A stretch of 64,000 nt of DNA from CAVVUC01 sp963751395 (GCA_963751395.1 CAVVUC010000002.1:1798001-1862000); one strand, 5' to 3'; shown: positions 14,401 through 23,533, counted from the first letter of the stretch. The notes: generated from the letters alone by a model not told the origin. Program-made: numbers and translations.

Positions 14401-17010
14401 TCATTTATCCCTCAGCGCTCCGAATGCTTCCATCTCGGACAGGGCGGCGGATTCGCCTGCGGGGAGTGCGGTGAAGGTGATTCGCACGAAGCGGGCTGTG
14501 ACGGGCTTCGGGAAGGCATCGCTGCGGATCTTTTCCGTCTCAGAGGTTTGGGATCGATCGACGGCGAGAGTCCAGCCGAGGGCGTCCTCAGAGACTTCGA
14601 TCTTGTAGCGATAATTGCCTTCTGTCGGGAACGTGAGCTTCGTTTTTGTCAAAGCGACGACGCGTTCGAGATCGACCTGCCACCATGCATTGGGTGCCGC
14701 GTTTGCCGCCTGCCAGAAGGTGGATGCGTTTCCGTCATTGCCCATCCGCGACGAATGCCCGGGCGCTTCGCTGCTGTTGCGCGTCGGGTTTTCCAAACCG
14801 AATGACATCACCGTCGCCTTCGATGTGGCGAGCGTGTCTGCAGGCTGGCCCTCGAAACGGACGTAGGAACGCGGCTGCGTGGGAGGCGTGCGGCCGACGA
14901 TGAAGGCGGGCGTGCCTTTCGAGACGATCTTGATGGTGGCGTCGCGCAGTCCCTGCGAAGTAGCGCGGATGACCGTCTCGCCGGCATGGTAGGAGCGAAA
15001 CTCGATCGCCGCCTGGCCGTCGCGGATGGTGATGTCGGAGTCGGGCGCAAAGGAGATCGAGGGGCCGGTTGGAAATTCGCCGGGACCGGATTCGATGGTG
15101 AGTGTGACCGGAACGGAGTTGCTCAACGGCCTGCCGTCTTTGTCCACGATGCTGACGATGAGTTGCGTGTCGTCGGTGCCATCGACGCTGGCGAGCACGG
15201 CCTTGTCGGCGGCAAGCCTGATCCCGGCTGGCGTGCCGGCCACTGGCCACTCGGGCGGCGGGATGTGGTTGTATTCGTTCCGGTACCAATACCAGGCGCG
15301 CTTGGGCAAACGCTGGAAGTCGATCATGCCCATCGCGCCGAATTTTTTCCCGGCGATGCTCGCGTGATCGAACGCGCACCAGAGCGCTTCGCCGCTGCGC
15401 CACGGGAACCGCCACGCGCCGATCTGCTTCTTGTCCATGCCGGGCACGGTCTGCAATTCGTTCCAACCCGGATCGAAGCGGCCGGGCCGCTCGGACATGA
15501 CTGAGCCGTATTCGGTGACGACGCTCGGGATGCCGGGTTCCAGAAACAGACGTGCGCCATCGCCGTTGTATCCGGCGACATCGCCGAGTTTGTCGAGGTC
15601 GCCGCGTTGGCAGCCGCCGATGGCGGCGGGCCGCGTCGGATCGAGTTCGTGCGTGATCGCGACAAGCCGTTTCAGAAAATCCCGCACCTTGGGCATCACT
15701 TGTTGGCTCGAGAAAAAAACCTCGTTGCACATGCTCCACACGATGATCGACGGATGGTTGCGGTGGATGCGGATCATGTCTCGCAGGCTGTCGATCACGC
15801 TCTGCTCGAACTCCGCTTCGTCTTCGGCCTTCACCGGATAAGCGCTCGCGCTCCAGTAGCCGTCGGCTCTCTGGCCGCCCGTCCCCCAGAAACAATTCTC
15901 CGACCAGAACAACATGCCCTCCCGGTCGCACGCCTCGGAGAAAGCCGGGTCGTGCGGGTAGTGCGAGCCGCGGATGAAATCCATCCCGGCTTCCTTCACC
16001 ATTTTCACATCGCGCTCGAAGCCCGCATTCGTCACCGCGTCACCCCATCCGGCGTGGTCCTGATGCACGTTCGCACCTTTGAAGTAGCGGTGTTCGCCGT
16101 TGAGAAAAAACCCCGCATCCGCCGTGAACTTGAACCAGCGGAAGCCGAGCGGAGATGTGAAATCATCGACCGCTTTCCCGCCGTCGAGCACCGTGGTTTT
16201 CACCGTGTAGAGATGCGGATGATCCGGATGCCAGAGCTTCGGATTCGCGACGGGTTTGCTCGTTTGGTCGAACACGACCGTCCCGCCCTGCGACACCGGC
16301 AGCGTGGATTCCATCTCGCCGACCAGCCTGCCATCGGGATCGAGTAGTTGTGTTTTCACCGTCGCCAACTTTTCCGCCTCCGAGTCGTTCACGATCTCCG
16401 TCTTCACATTCACCGTGCCGGATTCCCTCGACACCTGCGGCGTGGTCACGAACGTGCCGCACCAGGCGACGTGCAGCGGATTCGTGGCCACGAGAAACAC
16501 GTCGCGGTAGAGACCGCCGCTGAACGTGTGCTCGCCCGCGCGTGGCGCGAGGCGCGCGTTCCAAAGGTTGTTGAGGCGGACGGCCACGACGTTGTCGCCG
16601 GTTTTCACGGCATTCGTCAGGTCGATCGAAAAACCGGTGTAGCCGCCGAGATGACGCCCGACCTTTTTTCCGTTGAGAAAAATCTCCGCATCCTGAAACG
16701 CACCCTCGAACTCGATCGAGACGCGCCGGCCTTCCCACGCGACGGGCACATCGAAATGCTTCCGGTACCAGCCGTAGCCGACCGGGAATTTATTGTTCGC
16801 GGCAAAGCAGGGCATGCTGAACGAGTGCGGAAGGCCGACGGCTTCCCATTTTGCATCGTCGTAGCTGGTGGCCCCGGCACCGGAATGATCGCCAAACTTG
16901 AACTTCCATTCGCGGTTGAAGTTCACTTTTTGCCGAATCGTCTCCTGCGCTTGCAGCAAGGGCGGAAAGGCAAGCGCCAGAAGAACAGGGATCAGAAGGA
17001 GTTTTTTCAT
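14401..17010 (-). CDS. Secreted GH2 beta-galactosidase-type enzyme with C-terminal discoidin domain
   Basis: An 869-residue exported enzyme; signal peptide MKKLLLIPVLLALAFPPLLQAQE. The order is GH2 jelly roll (FNREWKFKFGD to LVATNPLHV), Ig-like sandwich, TIM barrel with acid/base E430 (VWSMCNEVF) and nucleophile E500 (VVTEYGS), then a DUF4982/Big-like domain. The last ~140 residues (NDGNASTFWQAANAAPNAWWQVDLERVVALTKTKLTFP and RFVRITFTALPAGESAALSEMEAFG) are a typical F5/8 type C discoidin carbohydrate-binding domain. Shares no close order with the GH2 at 6948, which has an extra inserted module instead of a discoidin domain. Likely trims beta-galactosides or related glycosides outside the cytoplasm. 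Its stop faces the broken pfk fragment. Confidence 0.9.
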   Translation of the reverse strand: MKKLLLIPVLLALAFPPLLQAQETIRQKVNFNREWKFKFGDHSGAGATSYDDAKWEAVGLPHSFSMPCFAANNKFPVGYGWYRKHFDVPVAWEGRRVSIEFEGAFQDAEIFLNGKKVGRHLGGYTGFSIDLTNAVKTGDNVVAVRLNNLWNARLAPRAGEHTFSGGLYRDVFLVATNPLHVAWCGTFVTTPQVSRESGTVNVKTEIVNDSEAEKLATVKTQLLDPDGRLVGEMESTLPVSQGGTVVFDQTSKPVANPKLWHPDHPHLYTVKTTVLDGGKAVDDFTSPLGFRWFKFTADAGFFLNGEHRYFKGANVHQDHAGWGDAVTNAGFERDVKMVKEAGMDFIRGSHYPHDPAFSEACDREGMLFWSENCFWGTGGQRADGYWSASAYPVKAEDEAEFEQSVIDSLRDMIRIHRNHPSIIVWSMCNEVFFSSQQVMPKVRDFLKRLVAITHELDPTRPAAIGGCQRGDLDKLGDVAGYNGDGARLFLEPGIPSVVTEYGSVMSERPGRFDPGWNELQTVPGMDKKQIGAWRFPWRSGEALWCAFDHASIAGKKFGAMGMIDFQRLPKRAWYWYRNEYNHIPPPEWPVAGTPAGIRLAADKAVLASVDGTDDTQLIVSIVDKDGRPLSNSVPVTLTIESGPGEFPTGPSISFAPDSDITIRDGQAAIEFRSYHAGETVIRATSQGLRDATIKIVSKGTPAFIVGRTPPTQPRSYVRFEGQPADTLATSKATVMSFGLENPTRNSSEAPGHSSRMGNDGNASTFWQAANAAPNAWWQVDLERVVALTKTKLTFPTEGNYRYKIEVSEDALGWTLAVDRSQTSETEKIRSDAFPKPVTARFVRITFTALPAGESAALSEMEAFGALRDK

Positions 17011-17103
17011 GAGGGTAAAAGGTCGAAAGGCCCGCCCGTCTTGTCAGATGGAATTGCCCGGCGAAAGAAATGATGGCGGTTCTTGAGTCGCTGCGTCAGA
17101 TAC

Positions 17104-17448
17104 ATGCTTGTGCGACTGACAAATCCAAGACGCCTTTTCCTCGCCGGCCTTGTGGCGCTTGCTGTCGGCGCGGCGGGAACGGGCTGCGCCACCAAGCGTC
17201 CGGAAACTGCTCCGATGGCCGTCACGCCACGGCTTGTCGGAACAATCGCCCTCGTCAACGAACCGCTCAAATTCGTCCTGGTCGATGTCGGCTCGTTGTA
17301 TGTGCCAACCGTTGGCAAGGCGCTCAAATGCTTCTCAAACGGCACGGAATCGGGCGTGCTGGCTGTGTCGCCGGAACGCACCGGGCCGTTTATTTCAGCC
17401 GACATCGTCAAAGGCGCGCCACAGAAAGGCGACCAGGTTTTCGAATGA
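17104..17448 (+). CDS. Small lipoprotein
   Basis: Starting at ATG 17104 (MLVRLTNPRRLFLAGLVALAVGAAGTGCATKRP), this 114-residue protein has a lipoprotein signal: basic start, hydrophobic stretch and a lipobox ending in the lipidated Cys of GTGC. A TTG at 17083 would add seven residues. The mature part (VTPRLVGTIALVNEPLKFVLVDVGSLYVPTVGKALKCFSNG, then LAVSPERTGPFISADIVKGAPQKGDQVF) looks like a small beta barrel of the kind found in many short verrucomicrobial exported proteins. It ends four bases before the convergent cNMP-binding gene. Confidence 0.75.
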   Translation: MLVRLTNPRRLFLAGLVALAVGAAGTGCATKRPETAPMAVTPRLVGTIALVNEPLKFVLVDVGSLYVPTVGKALKCFSNGTESGVLAVSPERTGPFISADIVKGAPQKGDQVFE

Positions 17449-17451
17449 GCG

Positions 17452-17928
17452 CTACCTGGCGGGCGGCAGCGTGGCCGCGTTTGCCCAGTAGAGCGAGTTG
17501 ACGAAGCGATCGTTGGTCTGCCGCAGCCGCCGGGAAAGTTCCGACATCAATGCCGATGCCAGCTTGTAGCCGATGGCCGGGTTCGATTCCATAAACGCCC
17601 GCATCGCTGAGTAATCGACGACCGCGAGTCTGACTTTGTCGATCGCGACAATGCTGGCCGTGGCCAGGCCGGCGTCGAAGAGATTCACTTCGCCGAAGAA
17701 TCCTCCGGGACCGATTCGTCCCAGCAGCACCTCGCGCTTCTGCGCCATGCGCCGGGCATGAACGGTGCCGCTGCAGATGATGTGAAACGCGTGGATCGGC
17801 AAACCTTCGGTCACGATTTTTTCCTTCGGCGCGATTTCACGGATCGTCAGAAGATTGGCGAACGCGTGCAGTTCGTCATCGGTGAGGTTTTTCAAAAAAG
17901 AAACGGAGCGCAGAATTTCCCTGTCCAT
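17452..17928 (-). CDS. Cyclic-nucleotide-binding-domain protein
   Basis: A 158-residue protein made almost only of a CRP-type cyclic-nucleotide-binding domain: FLKNLTDDELHAFANLLTIREIAPKEKIVTEGLPIHAFHIICSGTVHAR, GRIGPGGFFGEVNLFDAGLATASIVAIDKVRLAVVDYSAMRAFME. The phosphate-binding cassette FGEVNLFDAGLATAS is close to the family FGE(L/I)ALL...RAAS; it has an Ala in place of the usual Arg-Ala pair before the last Ser, so nucleotide binding is not certain. A long C-terminal helix (YKLASALMSELSRRLRQTNDRF) replaces the DNA-binding HTH of CRP. It probably acts as a stand-alone sensor or scaffold. Confidence 0.85.
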   Translation of the reverse strand: MDREILRSVSFLKNLTDDELHAFANLLTIREIAPKEKIVTEGLPIHAFHIICSGTVHARRMAQKREVLLGRIGPGGFFGEVNLFDAGLATASIVAIDKVRLAVVDYSAMRAFMESNPAIGYKLASALMSELSRRLRQTNDRFVNSLYWANAATLPPAR

Positions 17929-18006
17929 AGGGAGGCGAAACTAGCGGGTGTCTTTTTCAAAGGCAACACAGGTTATGCGCGGCATCATCAAGATCGTTGA
18001 CTGATA

Positions 18007-18037
18007 GTTAAAGGCATTTACCTTAAAGGCCCTTAAC
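18007..18037 (+). promoter_or_regulatory. Inverted repeat in front of the MarR gene (likely operator)
   Basis: GTTAAAGG at 18007-18014 is mirrored by CCCTTAAC at 18030-18037, with a further TTAAAGG at 18023-18029 between them. The site ends three bases before the ATG of the MarR gene. MarR proteins usually bind such imperfect palindromes over their own promoter, so autoregulation is the likely reading. Confidence 0.5.
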
Positions 18038-18040
18038 CTT

Positions 18041-18496
18041 ATGCAAACCCGTCAACCCACTGCCCGGCTCCGGGCCGAGTGCGAGAAGCTCGCGGACATC
18101 TTCACTGTTTTGCAGAGGCGGTTTCTTTTGAACCTGTCGAAGGAACTTTCCCGCGGCAACGTCTCCTTCCCGCAGTATTTCCTGCTCGGGTATCTCTCGC
18201 AGAAGAAGTGCCTGACGATGTCTGAAATCGCAAAGGCAATGAGCCACACGACGGCGGCCGCGACCGGCCTGATCGACCGCCTGGAAAAGATGGGCTTCGT
18301 GCAAAGGGCGCATGCGAGCGATGACCGTCGCAAGGTGGAGGTCCAGATCACGGATCGGGGGCAGGCTCTCGTCCTGCAAGTGCGTGAGGACATGGTGGAC
18401 AACCTCTGCAAGATGATGGAGACGCTGAATCCTAAAGAGCAAAAAATGTGGCTTCAAATTTACGAAAAGATAATCACCCTCTGCCAATGCAAATGA
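18041..18496 (+). CDS. MarR-family transcriptional regulator
   Basis: A 151-residue winged-helix regulator. The HTH and wing are clear: LTMSEIAKAMSHTTAAATGLIDRLEKMGFVQRAHASDDRRKVEVQITDRGQALV, with the DDRR wing tip typical of MarR. Flanking helices form the dimer interface. Its ATG lies right behind an inverted repeat and lacks a clear ribosome binding site, so the message may be nearly leaderless. Its stop overlaps the start of the TolC-type gene by ATGA. The simplest model is control of its own operon, possibly in response to an aromatic or antibiotic-like ligand. Confidence 0.9.
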   Translation: MQTRQPTARLRAECEKLADIFTVLQRRFLLNLSKELSRGNVSFPQYFLLGYLSQKKCLTMSEIAKAMSHTTAAATGLIDRLEKMGFVQRAHASDDRRKVEVQITDRGQALVLQVREDMVDNLCKMMETLNPKEQKMWLQIYEKIITLCQCK

Positions 18497-20043
18497 GAAA
18501 ACTGAACCAAATACTCATTCTTGTCGTTGCGGCGCTTGCGGGATGTCTCGCGTTCGCAGAACAGCCGCCGCCGCAGAGTCCGGTGACAAAGGAACTGACG
18601 CTGGATCAAGCGGTGCAGATCGCGTTGAAGCAGAACCCTGAGATTCTAAAGGCGCTGCAGGAGATTCAACGGACACGCGGACTGGTGATCGAAGTGCGCG
18701 CCCAGGCGCTGCCGAGATTGTTGTCCACGGGCAATTACAACCAACAGGACCGCGGGCTGTTTCGTGACTCCACCGGTGGTGGAACAAGCGCCGCGTCTTC
18801 CACGGCATCCAAGGCATCGACGGCGTCCACGACGGGAACCGCTGCGGAGAACGCCGCCTCGAACAACCAGGCATCAGCCGCGGCCCAGCAGGCGCAATCC
18901 GCGATCGGGCGGCTCGACAAGAACTGGCAGGTCACGATTGAAGGACGCCAACTGCTTTACTCCGGCGGTCAGGTTGCCGCGGCAATGCGCGCCGCGAAGT
19001 TCACGCAGGACAGCAGCTACTGGAGTTTGCGCGACACCATTGATACTGTCATCGCAAAGACGCGGCTGGGTTTTTACCAGGTGCTGCTCAACCGCGCGCT
19101 GATTACCGTGCGTGAGGAATCGGTGCAGCTCCTGCAAAGCCAGCTCGATGACCAGCAAAGCCGTTACGAGGCGGGAACCGTTCCCCGATTCAACGTGCTC
19201 CAGGCCGAGGTCGCACTGGCCAACGCGCGCCCCGCGTTGATCAGCGCGAGGAACGACTATTTCATCGCCCAGCTCGCGCTCGCGCAGATCCTCGGTCTTG
19301 GCGCGAACAAGGAGCAGCCGGGAAAACCGCCGGTCACCGCCATTGGTGAACTGAGCGTTGAACCGCGCGAGATCGACGTCGCCCGGGCGCTGGCCACGGC
19401 TCACGCGCAGCGGCCATTTCTAAAAGTGCAGCGTCTCGCAATCCTCACGCAGGCGGAGGACGTGAAGGTCCAGCTCGGCGGCTACCAGCCCAGGCTGGAA
19501 GCCAATGGAGGCTACGAGTGGCGCAATTCCCACGCTTCGAGTGATCTCACGGAAGTGGTCAACGGCTGGTTCTTTGGCGCGACCGCATCGTGGAGTATTT
19601 TCGACGGAGCCGCGACCTACGGCAAAGTGAAACAGGCCCGCGCAAAGCTCGAATCCGCGAAGGTGAATTACGACGACTCCGTGAATCAGGTGGACCTCGA
19701 AGTCCAGCGGGCGATCGCCAAACTTTGGGAGGCAAAGGAGACGCTTGCGAGCCAGCAGAAAACGGTCGAGCAGGCGCTCGAATCCGTGCGTCTTTCCCGC
19801 GAACGGTTTTCCGCGGGCGCGGGAACGCAGCTCGACGTCCTGAACGCACAGGTGCAACTCACGACGGCGCGCAGCACCGAGCTGCAGGCGCGGCGCGACT
19901 ACAATGTTGCCGTTGCCGAATACGAGCGCGTGACCGCCACCGCCACGCGATACGCCGAGACCTTCGACGATCCGCTGACGCGCAAAAACAAGCCCGTCAC
20001 TCCCCCCAAGAAAGCTGCAAAGAACCCGAATCATTCGAGCTAG
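18493..20043 (+). CDS. TolC-family outer-membrane efflux protein
   Basis: A 516-residue outer-membrane channel protein from ATG 18493 (or 18487), overlapping the MarR stop. Signal peptide MRKLNQILILVVAALAGCLAFAEQ has a Cys that could also act as a lipobox. Two OEP repeats follow, each beginning with a helix such as LTLDQAVQIALKQNPEILKAL and containing paired long helices (residues ~200-320 and ~380-480). A low-complexity insert rich in Ser, Thr and Ala (GGGTSAASSTASKASTASTT, ~95-140) sits before the first beta strands and is unusual. No membrane-fusion or inner-membrane pump gene is next to it, so the partner must be elsewhere. Confidence 0.9.
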   Translation: MRKLNQILILVVAALAGCLAFAEQPPPQSPVTKELTLDQAVQIALKQNPEILKALQEIQRTRGLVIEVRAQALPRLLSTGNYNQQDRGLFRDSTGGGTSAASSTASKASTASTTGTAAENAASNNQASAAAQQAQSAIGRLDKNWQVTIEGRQLLYSGGQVAAAMRAAKFTQDSSYWSLRDTIDTVIAKTRLGFYQVLLNRALITVREESVQLLQSQLDDQQSRYEAGTVPRFNVLQAEVALANARPALISARNDYFIAQLALAQILGLGANKEQPGKPPVTAIGELSVEPREIDVARALATAHAQRPFLKVQRLAILTQAEDVKVQLGGYQPRLEANGGYEWRNSHASSDLTEVVNGWFFGATASWSIFDGAATYGKVKQARAKLESAKVNYDDSVNQVDLEVQRAIAKLWEAKETLASQQKTVEQALESVRLSRERFSAGAGTQLDVLNAQVQLTTARSTELQARRDYNVAVAEYERVTATATRYAETFDDPLTRKNKPVTPPKKAAKNPNHSS

Positions 20044-20052
20044 CGGACACTC

Positions 20053-20718
20053 GTGGAGACCTTCCCGAACGAGACATTTCCCGCGTTGAGCGAGCATCCG
20101 TTTTGCCGCCACGCATTCATCAACCGCATCCCGAATCTGGACGTCAAAGTCGATCGCGAGCTTGCCTTGCAGCGATTGAGTCAATACCACGACGAAGCCC
20201 GCCGCGGCATGGGTTTCGCGCCGATGCTCACCTGCCGGCAGGTGCATGAAAACGGCATCGCGATCGTGAACGAACAGACGCGCGGCCCCGTGGAAGCCGT
20301 CGATGGTCTCGTCACGAACCGCGCAGGCGTCTCGTTGGGCATTTATGTGGCGGACTGCTGCGCTGTTTATCTGCTCGATCCTGTCCGCCGCTGCATCGGC
20401 CTGGTGCATTCCGGCAAGCGAGGCACCGAGCTTGGCGTCGTGCCGGCGGCGATCGAACAAATGCGCGTCGCATTCGGCTCCATGCCGCAGGAAATGGTCG
20501 TGCAGCTCAGCCCCTGCATCCGGCCGCCTTTTTACGAAACCGACTTTGCCGCCGGGATCGTGAACCAATGCCGCGCGAGTGGCGTTGGAGCCATCCACGA
20601 CTGCGGCAGATGCACCGCGGCGGATCTGCAGCGCTATTATTCCTACCGGGCTGAAAGCGGAAGGACCGGACGAATGCTTGCCCTGTTCGAGCTGACGGAT
20701 GTTATATTCGAGCGATGA
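20053..20718 (+). CDS. Laccase-domain (YfiH/DUF152) protein
   Basis: A 221-residue member of the polyphenol-oxidase/YfiH family, now known to include purine nucleoside phosphorylases/adenosine deaminases and cell-wall-related activities. Motifs: LTCRQVHENGIAIVNE (QVH), VDGLVTNRAGVSLGIYVADCCAVYLLDPVRRCIGLVHSGKRGTELGVV, and the C-terminal DCGRCTAADLQRYYSYRAESGRTGRMLAL. The metal-site Cys (ADC) and both His are present; HSGKRGT replaces the common HAGWRG. Start GTG 20053 lies ten bases after the TolC gene, so it could belong to the same transcript. Its stop overlaps the methyltransferase start by ATGA. Confidence 0.8.
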   Translation: METFPNETFPALSEHPFCRHAFINRIPNLDVKVDRELALQRLSQYHDEARRGMGFAPMLTCRQVHENGIAIVNEQTRGPVEAVDGLVTNRAGVSLGIYVADCCAVYLLDPVRRCIGLVHSGKRGTELGVVPAAIEQMRVAFGSMPQEMVVQLSPCIRPPFYETDFAAGIVNQCRASGVGAIHDCGRCTAADLQRYYSYRAESGRTGRMLALFELTDVIFER

Positions 20719-21459
20719 ACCGAGCGTTCGATCCCGACGAGTCGGAAATGATGGATCGCCCCCAGCCGGTCACAATCGAGCTGGAGGAGTGTCTGCAAAA
20801 CATCCGCCAGCTCAATCGAGTACTTCGGCGCGTATCGGCTCGTGAGGGTCTTTCTGCGCTGCTGGCTCACGCCCGGCCGCCCCTACCGCATCCTCGACCT
20901 CGCCACGGGCTTCGGCGACGTGCCAAGGATGATTGTCTCCTGGGCGCGTGAGCGGAACATTCCGGTGCAGATCGAAGCCGTTGAGAGCCATTCATCCACA
21001 CTGGAAATCGCCAGGCGGCACAGCGCGGACTTTCCGGAAATCACCTACCAGCGCGCCAACGCGCGCAACTTTACGAGCGCGTTCACCTACGACCTCGTCT
21101 GCTGTTCGCTCGCGCTGCATCATTTCAGCAATGAAGACGCCGTGCGCCTTCTCAAGAGCGCCCGTGAGTTGTCCCACGACCACGTCCTCGTCTCCGATCT
21201 GGAACGAAGCTGGCCCAACCTGCTGGCGGTTCGCCTCGTCACCGCCACACTGTTTCGTTCACCGATGACAAAACACGATGCCGACCTCTCAGTGCGACGC
21301 GCATTCTCCTTTCGTGAACTGGACACGCTCGCGCGCAGCGCAGGGTGGCAGAATTTTTGCCAGCGCCGCTTTTTTCCGGCGCGCCAGGCAATCTGGATGA
21401 GCGGCCGGGAGGAGGCGCCCGAAGTCGGTCTCAGCCCCGAGTTGGACTACGCAACGTAG
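20715..21459 (+). CDS. Class I SAM-dependent methyltransferase (one-base frameshift)
   Basis: Two overlapping frames together make one methyltransferase. The first starts at ATG 20715 (MNRAFDPDESEMMDRPQPVTIELEECLQNIRQLNR). The second carries YFGAYRLVRVFLRCWL, then the SAM motif ILDLATGFGDVPRMIV, the acidic IEAVESHSST, and the post-I motif FTYDLVCCSLALHHFSNEDAVRLL. Joining them needs removal of one base near 20819-20820 (CGAG before TACTTC). Read that way it is about 247 residues, similar to methyltransferases encoded near phytoene/steroid- or polyketide-like genes, though the substrate is unknown. Either a real lesion or a sequence error. The start overlaps the previous gene by ATGA. Confidence 0.8.
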
Positions 21460-21556
21460 CCGGGACTTCCAAGAACCAGATGCCATCCCGGCGTTTGGCG
21501 TCCGGCGGCCCAGAGTCTTGTTGAGTTATGACCGGGGCAGGCGCACGCTGAATGGC

Positions 21557-22030
21557 ATGGCAAGTCTCATCCATCGCTTCTTTCAGCGCGGCGGAACTTG
21601 GATTCTGAGTCAGGGTGCATTGATCGCCACTCTCCTCATCCTGAGTTTGCGGTTTCCCGGTGCCAACACGCATTGGGCAGTCAAGCTTGTCGGGATGATT
21701 CTGCTCGGTTCCGCAGCCGTCGTCGCCATCGCCGGAGCACTGGCAATCGGCGCGAACCTGACTCCGTTTCCCAAGCCGCGAGAGAAGGGCAGCCTGGTGC
21801 AGGACGGCATCTTCAGGCTGATCCGGCACCCGCTCTACTCAAGTGCCATCGCTGCCGGCATCGGCTGGGCGTTGATTTGTGGAAGCTGGCCGGCGCTCGC
21901 CGTTGCGCTGGCACAAATTCCCCTCCTTCGCGCAAAGGCGCTTCGCGAGGAAAAGTGGCTGCGGGAGACGTTCCCCGAATACGCCGGTTACGAGCGACGC
22001 ACCCGCCGCTTCCTGCCGTGGCTGTATTGA
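21557..22030 (+). CDS. Isoprenylcysteine-carboxyl-methyltransferase-like membrane protein
   Basis: A 157-residue integral membrane protein from ATG 21557 (MASLIHRFFQRGGTWILSQGALI); a TTG 21518 start would add 13 residues. Four membrane segments, and the C-terminal catalytic signature of the ICMT/PEMT family: GIFRLIRHPLYSSAIAAGIGWAL with RHP(x)Y, then LRAKALREEKWLRETFPEYAGYERRTRRFLPWLY with the EE.L...F.EY..Y motif that closes the SAM pocket. It probably methylates a small lipid or cysteine-like substrate in the membrane. It follows the soluble methyltransferase by about 100 bases on the same strand. Confidence 0.85.
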   Translation: MASLIHRFFQRGGTWILSQGALIATLLILSLRFPGANTHWAVKLVGMILLGSAAVVAIAGALAIGANLTPFPKPREKGSLVQDGIFRLIRHPLYSSAIAAGIGWALICGSWPALAVALAQIPLLRAKALREEKWLRETFPEYAGYERRTRRFLPWLY

Positions 22031-22097
22031 TGACGAGGTTGCGCGAACACCGCCCGCGATCCCATCTCACATCCCGGCATGGATGCGGGCGCTCAAC

Positions 22098-22571
22098 TCA
22101 AGCTTCGACGGCTTCCTCGGGAATGCCCTGTGCGATGAAGACCTCGACATTCCTGCCCGCAGAAATCCTGTGCAGGGTTCGGCAGATCGACGCGGCACCC
22201 CGCCCGGCGGCGTTGTTGAAGAGCGCAGTCACCGCCCCGTTCGAATCGTTGAGAAGCCAGGACCACATCTCAAGCCATTCTTCGACTTCGGCGGGGAGTT
22301 CGCGTTCGCCGGAAGCGGAGACGATCACGAGGTTGGCCGCGCCCGCCACGCTGAGCGATGCGTTGCGAACGTCTCGGATGTTCAGGACATCGAAGTTCCA
22401 GAAGTTTCGGATCGGTTCGCAATCCTTTCCAATCTCGTGCAAAAGCTTGTCTGTGACTCGCTTTGCATGGAAGCCGGCCGCGGCGTCTTCGTAAATGATC
22501 ACGATGCGAAATTCTTCGCGGGAATCGGGGAGGATGGTCTCTGTGTCTGTGGGAAATGTGAGTGCTACCAT
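22098..22571 (-). CDS. Hypothetical protein next to a two-component system
   Basis: From ATG 22571 the product is 157 residues (MVALTFPTDTETILPDSREEFRIVIIYEDAAAGFHAKRVTDKLLHEIGKD). It alternates short strands and helices: FRIVIIYED, then NFDVLNIRDVRNASLSVAGAANLVIVSASG, then GAVTALFNNAAG. The layout is like a degenerate receiver or Rossmann fold: an early acidic pair after a strand (YED) and a central VIVSAS strand, but no clear phosphorylation site. It sits about 80 bases downstream of a response regulator on the same strand, so a role in signalling is possible. Family not recognised. Confidence 0.65.
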   Translation of the reverse strand: MVALTFPTDTETILPDSREEFRIVIIYEDAAAGFHAKRVTDKLLHEIGKDCEPIRNFWNFDVLNIRDVRNASLSVAGAANLVIVSASGERELPAEVEEWLEMWSWLLNDSNGAVTALFNNAAGRGAASICRTLHRISAGRNVEVFIAQGIPEEAVEA

Positions 22572-22654
22572 AGGCGGCGAAGCTAAACAGAGCCCATCCG
22601 CCCGGCAATCGGGGTGCTCTCGCAACCTGCCCATCCGTTTTTCCCGATGGACGG

Positions 22655-23386
22655 TCAGGAATTTCCTGAGCTGCCCAACGACTCCGCTTCCGCCCATCGT
22701 GCCGCGAAGGCGGTGAGTTCCTGCGCCTTCGCGATCTGGAGCTTCTCTTTTATATGGGAACGATGCGTCTCGACGGTCTTGGTGCTGACGTGCAGCCGAT
22801 TCGCAATCTGTTCGGTGGAAAGCCCCTGGCCAGTCAGGCGGAATATATCGAACTCGCGATCGCTGAGCCGGCTGACGGCCGTTCCATCCCCGGTCTTCTT
22901 GTGCCCGAGGAAGGTCTTGACCATGAGGGCCGAGGTTTTTTCGCTGATGTAAATCTCCCCTTTCAGCACGGTGCGGATCGCCTGCAGCAGTTTGGGGCGC
23001 GACAGGTCCTTGGTTATGTAACCGGCTGCCCCTGCGCGAAGCACGCGCTCGGCGAAGAGCGATTCGTCGTGCATGGAATAGACCACCACCGGAAGGTCGG
23101 GATACATCGCCTTGACATCCTTCACAAGATCGAGGCCGCTTTTGCCCGGCAGACTGATGTCCGTCATGACCAGATCCGGCTTGCACCCGGCAACGGCGTC
23201 GATCGCGCTTTCCCCGTCGTTCGCCGTGCAGCACACATGCAGGTCGGGTTCCTGGTTGATCGACAGGGAAAGGCCCTCCCGGATCATCGAGTGGTCATCG
23301 ACGACAAGGATGCGCTTCTTATTGAATCCTTGCGAAACCGGTTTCGAGGATCTGGTTCCGGACTCCTGCTGTTTCACCTTGGACAC
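22655..23386 (-). CDS. NarL/LuxR-family response regulator
   Basis: A 243-residue regulator with a 20-residue polar extension, then a receiver (KKRILVVDDHSMIREGL, phosphoacceptor D76 in VMTDISLPGKSG, GYITKDLSRPKLLQAI with the conserved Lys), then a LuxR-type HTH (LSDREFDIFRLTGQGLSTEQIANRLHVSTKTVETHRSHIKEKLQI). It is transcribed away from the large PAS kinase at 23534, which has the HisKA_3 domain normally paired with NarL-type regulators, so these two form a divergent two-component system. Target promoters unknown; the 147-bp gap between them is a natural place for autoregulation. Confidence 0.9.
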   Translation of the reverse strand: MSKVKQQESGTRSSKPVSQGFNKKRILVVDDHSMIREGLSLSINQEPDLHVCCTANDGESAIDAVAGCKPDLVMTDISLPGKSGLDLVKDVKAMYPDLPVVVYSMHDESLFAERVLRAGAAGYITKDLSRPKLLQAIRTVLKGEIYISEKTSALMVKTFLGHKKTGDGTAVSRLSDREFDIFRLTGQGLSTEQIANRLHVSTKTVETHRSHIKEKLQIAKAQELTAFAARWAEAESLGSSGNS

Positions 23387-23533
23387 GTTGCCACTCTATT
23401 TCCAAGTGGCCGCGAGTCAAAAATCATTTCCGGAAAACAACCGCCGCGAGACCGGTGCGGCCGCTCTGCTTGAGCCGGGAGGAGCCTCAAAATTTTCCGT
23501 GCAGCCCGGAGGCAATCAATTCATGCTGCGAGC

